Positions 42,980-52,300 of a stretch of 64,000 nucleotides of DNA are shown one piece after another. The stretch comes from an uncultured Roseburia sp. (GTDB lineage Bacteria > Bacillota > Clostridia > Lachnospirales > Lachnospiraceae): positions 1 through 64,000 of the forward strand of contig CAJUNX010000018.1 of NCBI GenBank assembly GCA_910587865.1, given 5' to 3'. The position numbers and the translations under genes were made by a program. Under the pieces are notes generated by a model that did no database searches, was not told where the DNA came from, and saw nothing but the letters and a program-made list of their open reading frames with translations. Numbering within the stretch: the first letter of the stretch is position 1; the number at the start of each line of letters is the position of its first letter.

Positions 42980-43900
42980 TTAATAAAAATATTTTTCGGT
43001 ATATTTACTGCCGTCGCCGACGTATTGTTTTACAGAGGAGCGGCTGTTTGCCGCGGCCAGCGTCGGATCGAGCAAAGACCAGCTTTTACCGTCAAATTCG
43101 ATGATGGAATCCACCCATCCGGTCTCCGCGAGCCAGACGCTGATCCACGCGTGATAGGCGTCGCCGGAATAACCGAAGATGAGCTTTGTCGGAATCCCCT
43201 GCGAGCGGAGCATTGCCGCCATCAGAGAGGCATAGTCAAAGCAGATCCCTTTTTTGCGCTCCATGGTTCGCGTATTGTCCGGCAGATAACCTGTCGTGAC
43301 CGTGGCGGCCAGTTCCTCGTCATATGTAATATTCTCCGTCACATCATAATAGACCATCTCCACAAAGTCCAGGTCATTCGATGATTCTGCGGACAGCTCT
43401 GCGGCACGGGTCACCGCCGTATCGCCCGGAGAAAACCATACGTACTGGTTCGGGTATAAAAACGGCAGAAATTCATCGCGGATCGCCGCATCCAGATCCT
43501 GCGAAAAGATCAGGGCATACATATCATCCTGAACCTGCTCGAGCACATCGAGATGATAAGCGCCGTTTCCGCCGGACAGAGGAAACGACCAGCTGACATC
43601 CGGTGAGAGCACATAACTGTATACTTCCCCGTCCGGAATCGTGATCTGCAGCCGCACCTTTTCGACATTTCCCTGATAACGGACCATGACGTACCCTTCG
43701 GAAAGATTGGATGCGTCGATGGACACGGTGTCATTTCCGTAAACAGTGCTGCCAGGCGCTTCGGGGATTAAGTATTCCTGAAGCGTATTTCGCCTCTCGG
43801 CAGTATGGTTTTTTGCGGAGGAGCCGTCGGAACAGCCGCCCGCGCCCAGGGCCAGAAGCAGCAGGGAAACGGCACAGACAGTAGCATGCTTTCTGTGCAT
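42980..43900 (-). CDS. Transglutaminase-like lipoprotein
   Basis: The 306-residue protein has a lipoprotein signal (VSLLLLALGAGGC). A beta region follows, then a C-terminal transglutaminase/protease-like domain with Cys in KKGICFDYASLMAAMLRSQGIP, His in AYHAWISVW and Asp in WSLLDPT, the expected triad. It should cut or crosslink proteins outside the cell. In this operon it could act on pilins or envelope partners. The start MHRKHAT has AAAAGGAG upstream. Confidence 0.88.
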   Translation of the reverse strand: MHRKHATVCAVSLLLLALGAGGCSDGSSAKNHTAERRNTLQEYLIPEAPGSTVYGNDTVSIDASNLSEGYVMVRYQGNVEKVRLQITIPDGEVYSYVLSPDVSWSFPLSGGNGAYHLDVLEQVQDDMYALIFSQDLDAAIRDEFLPFLYPNQYVWFSPGDTAVTRAAELSAESSNDLDFVEMVYYDVTENITYDEELAATVTTGYLPDNTRTMERKKGICFDYASLMAAMLRSQGIPTKLIFGYSGDAYHAWISVWLAETGWVDSIIEFDGKSWSLLDPTLAAANSRSSVKQYVGDGSKYTEKYFY

Positions 43901-43929
43901 GTGAAAAATCTCCTTTTCTGTCATGTCAT

Positions 43930-44646
43930 TTACTGAACGGTCAGAATCAGATGCAGGGCATTTCCCGCATAATCCGGAATATAGACATTTAGGGACTGTT
44001 CCGGATAACGGAAGATAACACAGCCGGTCTCTTCGTCGTAAGAAAGAGGCGGCACCTCCTGCCCGCCCGGATCCGTCGCGAGGATCTCTTCGTAATGAAT
44101 GCCCGAACCCGGATCGGAGAGATATAAATATACCAGCCCGTTTTCGACTTGGTTCGAGACGATCGTCGGGGCATCCAGATCAACGCTGTCGACCTCAATA
44201 TACTGCGTCTGCGTCTGATGGTTGATCAGGGTCACGGTCACCTCCATCCGCCCGTTGCGTGTGGGCTCGATGGAATAGACGTGAGAATCAACCTCGTACA
44301 CCGGCAGACTGTGTCCGTCAATGGTTGCGGTGATCCGTTCCACCAGCATAAAGGTATCCACCTGAAGCCTGTATACCGGATTTGATACGGACGCCTGCGG
44401 CGGCAGGCTCAGCGTAAAGGAAGGCGGTATAAACAGGAAGGGCAGCAGAAGAAAGAGAACCATTACGACAACAAGAACCGATCGCTGCAGCGTAAAGCGC
44501 TCCCTTCTGTAGTTGCTGTAAGCCGTCAGGACATCCAGAGGAGTGGTGTTCGGCTCGGTATCGTTCGCGGCAAAAGCCTGCTCTAAGATTTTGCCGGCAG
44601 TTTCCATATCAAGTTGTGGTTCCGGTGTCTTTTGAAACAGTATCAC
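43930..44646 (-). CDS. Probable anti-sigma factor, single-pass membrane protein
   Basis: The 238-residue protein has about 55 cytoplasmic residues, one membrane helix (SVLVVVMVLFLLLPFLFI), and an outside beta region (VTVTLINHQTQTQYIEV, DYAGNALHLILTV) that looks like an Ig-type fold. It lies directly after the sigma-factor gene with a gap of 29 bases. That is the usual layout of an ECF sigma and its membrane anti-sigma partner. No zinc motif is seen, so the assignment rests on context. Confidence 0.65.
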   Translation of the reverse strand: MILFQKTPEPQLDMETAGKILEQAFAANDTEPNTTPLDVLTAYSNYRRERFTLQRSVLVVVMVLFLLLPFLFIPPSFTLSLPPQASVSNPVYRLQVDTFMLVERITATIDGHSLPVYEVDSHVYSIEPTRNGRMEVTVTLINHQTQTQYIEVDSVDLDAPTIVSNQVENGLVYLYLSDPGSGIHYEEILATDPGGQEVPPLSYDEETGCVIFRYPEQSLNVYIPDYAGNALHLILTVQ

Positions 44647-44675
44647 AGGTATTCCCCCCCTTCCACAGGTATCAT

Positions 44676-45260
44676 TTACTGCCGTATAATCTTGCCGAGC
44701 CGTTCGCGCCCGCTTGCGAGATAACGCTTGACGGAGCTGCGGCTGATGTCCATCAGGCGCGCGATTTCGTCATGCTTCATATTCTGATAATACTTTAAGA
44801 TGATTACCTGCGCTTCGGTAAAAGGAAGCTTTAGGATCTGATTCATTATATATTCTTTGGAATCGATCTCAACGACCATATCCTCAGGATTTCTGTTTGA
44901 CGAAAAACGCTTCTGCTGGGACGCTGATCCGGACATCCTGTCATTATAATCATTCATTTCCAGATTATAACGCCGCTGCTTCTTCTGCAGATTGTAGCAC
45001 ACCCGGAAGTTGATCTGGTTGAGCCACGCGATGACCAGGGAGGGATCTTTCAGCCTGATAATATTTTTGAGCGCAAGAATATAGGTCTCCTGCAGCGCAT
45101 CCTGTGCAAGGTATTCGTCGTTCAGGTAACAGAAGGCAAAATGATACTGTCTCTGATAAGTCGCGACATACAGCTCTGCAAAGGCATCACTGTCTCCGCA
45201 CTGGGAACGGGAGACAAGATCCGCTACATAATTGTAGTCCAAAGCAGACAATGTAATCAT
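44676..45260 (-). CDS. ECF-type RNA polymerase sigma factor
   Basis: The 194-residue protein has sigma region 2 (DAFAELYVATYQRQYHFAFCYLNDEYLAQDALQETYI in outline). Region 4 has LPFTEAQVIILKYYQNMKHDEIARLMDISRSSVKRYLASGRERL in outline. It should direct RNA polymerase to a small set of promoters, probably the operon it belongs to or the neighbouring adhesin. It overlaps the upstream GGDEF gene by four bases and uses GGGGGA as ribosome site. Confidence 0.93.
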   Translation of the reverse strand: MITLSALDYNYVADLVSRSQCGDSDAFAELYVATYQRQYHFAFCYLNDEYLAQDALQETYILALKNIIRLKDPSLVIAWLNQINFRVCYNLQKKQRRYNLEMNDYNDRMSGSASQQKRFSSNRNPEDMVVEIDSKEYIMNQILKLPFTEAQVIILKYYQNMKHDEIARLMDISRSSVKRYLASGRERLGKIIRQ

Positions 45261-45955
45261 TCCCCCTTTTCATCCGAAAAGATACGTCTGTTCGAAAGAG
45301 CAATCAGATCGGTTATCGTTTGTATCCTGTTACTTTCATCATACGCGATGCCGTAGCGGTAAAGAATCGGATGTGTGTCCGTATTGCCGTTGTGCCGGCG
45401 GACTTTTTCGTCTACAAGATCCAGAAAGGTCTGGAGCCTGTCATCGCTGCACTCCTCAAACAGGGCAAGGAAACGGTTTCCTCCGTTCCGGCCGACAAAA
45501 CAGAGATCCCTGGCGGCCGTCTGAAGGATACCGGAAAAATCATGAATCAGTGCGTTGCCTTCCGTATGCCCGAAGGAGCGGTTGATTTCCCGTATATTGG
45601 TCAGGTCAAACATGATACAGCCGATATGACCCGGCAGAGGTTTGTCAATGTACTTTTCAATGATGGTATCGCAGCTGTAGCGGTTTGCAATTCCGGATAC
45701 CGGGTCGGAGGACACGGCAAAATCCAGCTCGCGGTAGTCTCTCTTAAAAGAGGTGAACAGGCTGAAGTCCATAAAGATGAACAGGAACGAAAGCCCGAAT
45801 GCAATCCATAAAAGGATACAGAGCGTGCGGATCTGCGGGTCGCTGGCGACCAGATGGTAAAGCGTGCGGTCCGCCAGGATCAGATACAGACAGATTCCGG
45901 CCAAAAGGATGAAGACCACAAGCTGAATGGTCTTGTATACATTAAACTTTTTCAT
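45257..45955 (-). CDS. Membrane-bound degenerate GGDEF-domain protein
   Basis: The 232-residue protein has two membrane helices (TIQLVVFILLAGICLYLIL and LCILLWIAFGLSFLFIFM), then a GGDEF-type domain (DPVSGIANRYSCDTII, LTNIREINRSFGHTEGNALIHDF). The signature loop reads GRNGGNRFLALFE, so GGDEF is replaced by GGNRF. Loss of the two acidic residues makes cyclase activity unlikely, and it may bind GTP or c-di-GMP as a sensor. It is the first gene of the pilus operon, with GGGGGAGG upstream. Confidence 0.88.
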   Translation of the reverse strand: MKKFNVYKTIQLVVFILLAGICLYLILADRTLYHLVASDPQIRTLCILLWIAFGLSFLFIFMDFSLFTSFKRDYRELDFAVSSDPVSGIANRYSCDTIIEKYIDKPLPGHIGCIMFDLTNIREINRSFGHTEGNALIHDFSGILQTAARDLCFVGRNGGNRFLALFEECSDDRLQTFLDLVDEKVRRHNGNTDTHPILYRYGIAYDESNRIQTITDLIALSNRRIFSDEKGE

Positions 45956-46396
45956 AACGACCTCCCCCGGTCAGGACGGCCTGCCGCACAATGAGTCCGC
46001 AGGCAATACAGGAGACGGGAGCGGCGGGTCTGTAACTGCAAACAGGTACAGTATAGCACAAATTTCAGAGATGGGAAATCTTTTTGTGGGAAAAGAGGGA
46101 GGGAGCGGACACAGAGAAACGTACACAGCCCGCTGGTTTTGTCCTGTCGGGGTGATTTTCTCTCAAATTCAGGATTTTTGCTGCGCATATTGCACAAAAA
46201 ATGTTGTAAAAAACTGTCGATAGTGACAAATGTCATAAAGTGGCAAAAAATGTGAGCCTTTTTTAGAGCCTGTAGCCTCTTTTATTACAGAGACACACAT
46301 CAACAGGTTCATCTATAAAGCGTTTACCTGAAAGGAATGAGAGCTGTTTCTTAAGGCAGACGGTTTGATAGATCAACAACACAAGGAGGTAGAGGT
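45956..46396. other. Long divergent control region between the pilus operon and the adhesin
   Basis: This 441-base stretch has no gene. The part before the adhesin is AT-rich and holds TGACA-AA-TGTCA (46224-46235), a likely dimer site. Several A/T tracts and AAGGAGG lie just before the adhesin start. On the minus strand a TATACT near 46040-46045 may serve the GGDEF-led operon. No c-di-GMP or other riboswitch core was recognised. Confidence 0.5.
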
Positions 46397-49300
46397 ATGA
46401 GGAAGAATGCCAAGCGATGGATCGCATTTTTACTTGCGGTTATCATGGTGGCGACGACCTGTATGTACCAGTCGGATTTATTTCTCTGGGCAACCGGGGA
46501 TAGCGGAGCCGTAGAAGATACGGCGGTGACTCCGGCGGAGGAGACGCAGGTTGTGACATTGCCGGGCAATACTGAAACTGCTGTATCGACAGACATGCCG
46601 ACGGATGTGGCAGGTACAGATCAGGCAGTTGAAAATCCGGCAGAGCCGATGGTGGGTAGTGAGACGCCGCCTGTCGGGACGGAAGCCGGTGGGCAGCCGG
46701 AGGACGTGGCTTCGGAGGCGGAAACAGGATCCGGTGAAGAAACCGCTTCGACAGAGGCGCCGTCAGAGGAAACGGAATCTGCGGAAGAGGCTGTTTCGAC
46801 GGAAGAGCCGGAAGAGGGAACGGAATCTACGGAAGAAACCGCTTCGACAGAAGAGCCGGAAATTGCAGAGCCGGAAGAGGAGCCGAAGACAGAGGAAAAG
46901 CCGGCTCAGACGCTGACGGCAGTAGCAGAGGACGGCGCGACGGTGACTGTGACGGCGCCGGAGGGAGCGCTCCCGGCTGGGGCGACTGTAACTGTCACGG
47001 TGATGGATCCGGCTTCAGTCCGGCAGCTCATCGAGGATGCGGTGGCAGCTGACGGAAAAACAGTGGTAAGCCTGAAGGTATATGATGTCACGCTTTGGGA
47101 TCAGGATGGAAATGAGATCCAGCCGGATGAGAGTGTAAAGGTGACGATTCAGGGCGCGGATATCCAGAGTGAAAGCGCTGATGTTTATCATGTGAAAGAC
47201 GAAGGTAATGTCGAAAAGCTGGCGGATTCGGTGGATGCGGATCGCGCGGAGTTTGAGACGACGGGGTTTAGCCCGATGGTCCTTGTGGAGACGGATGAGA
47301 GTGATGAAGCTGTACCGTTCGCTGAAGTAAGTGGGACTGAGATTACACTTGAGACAGGTGAGTCTGTAACGATTGAGTGTAATAAGAAAGGAGCTCATAG
47401 GCATGAGGCAGGGAAAAGTGAGCATCCTGATATTGCTGGAGTTACTTCTGGAAATGCTGGAAAATCATATAAACATACGATCACAGCAGGAAATACACCA
47501 GGAGAAACATACGTTACCTGTTGTGGAACAAATTATAAAGTCACTGTTGTGCCGGCTGTACAGAAGTATAACGTTAACTGGTACATAAACGGTGAATCAG
47601 TGAAAACAACAACCGTCAGGGCGGGAGAAAAGCCTGTCTATGGAGACACACCGAAACATAGCTTTATTCCAGATGCTGAATTTATGGGCTGGTCGACGGA
47701 ACAGGTAGGAGAAAAAAATGTTTCTTATATGGCGGAGGCTGATCTGCCGGCGGTGACTGCGGATGTAAATTATTATGCTGTATTTACATCGCTGGCATAC
47801 TTTTATTTTGTCTTGCCGGGGAAATCAAACACCAGTGGAAATTCAGATGATTATATGTATGCGGGAACAGGAAGTATTATTGTTGTAGATGGTGTAAACT
47901 CAGGCACCAGGTGGTATACCGGAAATGAGCGCAATGTAGAGGACTATATCCTTACACCACCTTCCGATGAAGCGATCCGGACAGGATTATCTAAATACTA
48001 TGACGGAAACGGCGGAAGAGATAAGTATGATCCGAACTGGAGTTACACGATTAACTGGACAACATATGTCGCAGCAAGTAATGCAACCGGGTATGATGGT
48101 AGTTATCTTAGTAATAATAACTGCATTCATGTTGATTCCAGTATAACGGTTGACAAAAATACAACGGCAACCGTTATGTACACAGTTGTCAGACCAGATA
48201 CAACGCTTGCACAGTCTAAGGAACATGCGAAAAATACAGGTGTAGAGATTAACAGTACGGTTAATGAGTCAGATAGAATTACAACAGACGGATATACGTA
48301 TGATCGCATAATCACGAATAATGGTGTGGAATATACCTTTGACGGGTGGTATACGGACAGTACTTATACGACAAAAGCGCCTGACTATATCACAGTCACA
48401 AAGAATGAGCATTTTTATGCGAGATATATTGCAAGTCCCTATACATTGACATACAATGCAAATGAAGGGACATTTTCAGATCAGACTACCGGAACGAAAA
48501 CCGGCAAGTACGAGAACGGAAAACTGGTAAGGCTGATTCAGGCGCCGACAAGAGACGGCTATGTATTTGCGGGGTGGTTGCGCAGTGATGACGACAGTGT
48601 GATTTCGGCTGGTACAACATCAATTACCATGCCGAATCAGGATCTGACCTTAACCGCACAGTGGATAGATGGCCGTGCGGATGCCACAATCGTATTTAAT
48701 CGCGGGGAGCATGGTGCATTTAATGACCCCGGCAAGGAACAGATCACGTATGAGCTTAAGGTCGGGGATCCATTCCCGGTAGTGCCGGAGATTACGGCAG
48801 ATCCTGGCTGGAGATTTACTGGATGGAGTCCTGAACTTCCGGGAACGGATGCAGTGGTAACCGAAGATAAGACCTATACAGCACAGTTCCGTGAGTTGCT
48901 GCCAGGCGTGTCGGTTGTTAAGACGATTACCAGTACTGGAACCGCACCGAATGGCGGTTACTGGGTTGGCGATACCATTTCATACCAGATCGTAGTCACA
49001 AATACGGGTGAACGGAAACTTCAGGATATTGCGATCAGGGATATCATGACGGGCGCAACCGGTTCGATCAGCAATATAAATGGAGCCGCCTGGAATGAAG
49101 CGGAGAAGACATTTACGGTTTCAGAAATCGCAATTGATAAGACGGCGATAATTACATATGATTATGTGATACAGAAGGATGATGCCGGAAAGGAGATCGA
49201 GAATACGGCTTCCGCAGAGGATATTGAGGATAAGAAGGAAGAAAACCCGGATCCGATTGAGATTTTAAACCCGGAGACTCTGACGATCGTATCAAAGAGC

Positions 49301-52300
49301 GACACAAAAGATTATACCGGACAGCTGCAGACAATTTCGGGATTTGAGTCCGGTGAGGTGTCTGTTGGGGGTAAGACAGGGATTCCAGTAACGGCAACGG
49401 ATGGAACAACTTATTATGTAGTCGGGCCGACGGCATCGGTGTCTGGAACGAATGTTGGCGATTATACGAATGAAATTACCAACAAAGATGGCGCATATGT
49501 GGTGGACGCGGAAGGAAGAGCGGTTCCGGATGGACGGTTTGTGATAGGTTATAGAGAGGGGATTCTGACTATCAATAAGGCATCCATGGCGGATACGCTC
49601 AAACTGACTGGAACCGACGTAATCGTCACCTATGATGGCGAAGCACATGCAGCCGGTACGGCAGTTGTAACAAAGAATGACGTACCGGTTACAGATCCGA
49701 GTCTGAAAATTGAATATCGCCGTGCAGCAACTGATACAGAGGCGCCAGGAGAATGGACGACTGATCCGTCGGCCATTACTGCAACAGACGCCGGGACGGT
49801 CACGATTGACGTGCGGGTCAGCAGTTCAAATTATAGTGACACACAGGAAAAGACGCAGACGATCACGATCAATAAGCGAAATCTGGTCCTGACTTCTGCA
49901 ACGCTGGAGAAAGTCTATGACGGAAAAGAGCTGACGAATGATGGCGCGGCAGTGACAGCGAACGAAGGCACAGATGAAGGCTGGGCAAAGGAGGAAGATA
50001 AACTTGCGGCAGACGCCTACGAATTTAGCGGAGGCCAGACACTGGTAGGCAGTTCAGAGAATACCTTCGCGATCAAAGACGATCAGAAGAAAGCGGATAT
50101 TGAAAAGAACTATAATCTTACTCTGATTCCTGGCACCCTGACTGTAACCGACAAGGACAAAGACAATAAGCCGGTAGATGACGGTCTTGTGATCACCAAG
50201 GAACATACGCCGAGTGTGAATGATGACGGAAAATTCCGTGTCGGCGATACCGTGACCTTCCAGATTACGGTTACGAATATCTATAAGGATGCGAAGGACG
50301 TGACCCTCACCGAGATTCCGGGTGTGGAGTTTGCAGGTATGGCGGACAGCGGAAACGCTGTAACGAAATTCTTTAGCGGCGTAAAAGCATTCTTTACCGG
50401 AGAAAAAGGCGAGACGCACACGATCAACCTTGCCGGAGGAGAAACGAGAACGGTAGAAGCGACCTATGTGATTACGGAAGCGGATATCGTGAAGGGTTCC
50501 TTCACCAATACGGTGTTTGCGACGATGACGGATTCAGAAGGTAAGGATCGCGAATATAAGGCGACCGATACTGTTGGAAATGGAACCGATAAGACGGAAT
50601 TTGAAAAACCGGATGCACACATTACGCTGACGAAGACTGTAGTAGATCAGAAAAACGTCTATGAGCCGGGCGATACGGTGACCTATCAGATCAAGGCAGT
50701 AAACAACGGTAATCTGACACTGGAGAACATCCATGTGGAGGATGAGCTTGTTGGAAAGACCGGCGACAACGCATGGACGATCGATCAGATCGCGCCGGGT
50801 GAGACGAAGGATCTTGGAACTGTTACCTATACGGTAAAAGATACGGATGCCAGTGAAGAACAGAGCAGCACGCTGACAAACACGGCGTCTGTGTTTGAGA
50901 AAAATATTACTTATGGTGAAACGATAGTTCCGCTGACTTGTGTAGACGGAACTGCTAGGGTATCTATCGCACAAAATAATCCGAGCCTTGCGATCATCAA
51001 GGAGGTGAACAGAGGCGAGGACGGAAACGGCAAGGCAGGCGACTTTGCGGTGGGAGAAGAAATCCCGTACACGATTACGGTCACCAATAATGGCAGTGTA
51101 ACGGTCAATAATATTACAGTGGAGGATACGCTTGTCGGAGCTGTTGGAGATAATGCAATATCAGTTGGCACGCTTGCGCCGGGAGCATTTGAAACAGTGG
51201 AAGTGACCTACGAGGTGACCGAGGCTGACGTGATCGCCGGAAGTGTTGTGAATACGGCTGCGGCGTCGGGGACAACGGCAGCAGGAGAACCGGTTTCCGC
51301 CGGCCGGGCCGAGTGCACAGTGGATACGGCTGCACTGAATACGGATTTCACGGTCAGCAAGCAGATTGTTGATAAGAAAGACGAGTATAAGGTTGGCGAG
51401 ACGATTCAGTATCAGATTACGGTGACGAGCCAGGCGAATGTAACCCTTACGGATCTGAAGGTTACGGATCAGCTGACCAATGCTGACGGAACGGTAACAT
51501 TTGGAACGCTTCCGGAGGGCGTCCGAGTAGACGGGAACGATCCGAAGGCTCTGATCATCGAAACGCTTGCGCCGGCAGGTGAATCAGGCGATACGGTAAC
51601 GATTAATTGTTCTTACACTCCGGCAAGAGATGATGCTGGGAAAGAAATTGGAAATACTGCGACCGTGACGGCGGCGGTTCCGACCCAGACCGGAACGGAA
51701 GAGAAGATAGTGAATGCATCTTCTGATAAGGCGCAGATTGAAAAGCTGTATCAGCTGACGATTCGTTATGTATATGAGGATGGTAGCGAAGCGGCTGACA
51801 AAGTAGTGGCGCAGTATCTTGCGGGAGAGACTTATACGTATACTTCACCGGACATCGCTGGCTATACGCCGGATCTGACGGTTGTAAAGAGTGTCGGAAC
51901 GGGGATGCCGAAGCATGATGTAGTCGTGACGGTTACCTACACGGCAAACGATCAGACCTACACGGTGAATTATCTGGAAGCAGGAGCGAATGAAGTTCTG
52001 CATGACCCGGCAGAAAATAAATCTGCAAAATTTGATCAGGTAATTGACGGATCCAGGGAAGCGATCCTGATCGACGGCTATGAATTTGATCATGCGGATC
52101 CGGCCAGCCTGACGGTAGGTACGGATAACACGAAGAACGTGATCAATGTGTACTACACAAAGAGAGCGGATTTACACTACGAGATCCATTATTACTATGA
52201 CGGGACAGAGGCGGAAGATCAGAACGTAGTAGTCAACGATGCGATATTTGACGCGGAGATCCCGTATGAGGCGAACCTGACAGGTCAGCACGACGGAAAG

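Noticed and set aside
45956..46396. c-di-GMP riboswitch before the adhesin
   Set aside because: The conserved core of class I or II aptamers was not found, despite the neighbouring GGDEF gene.
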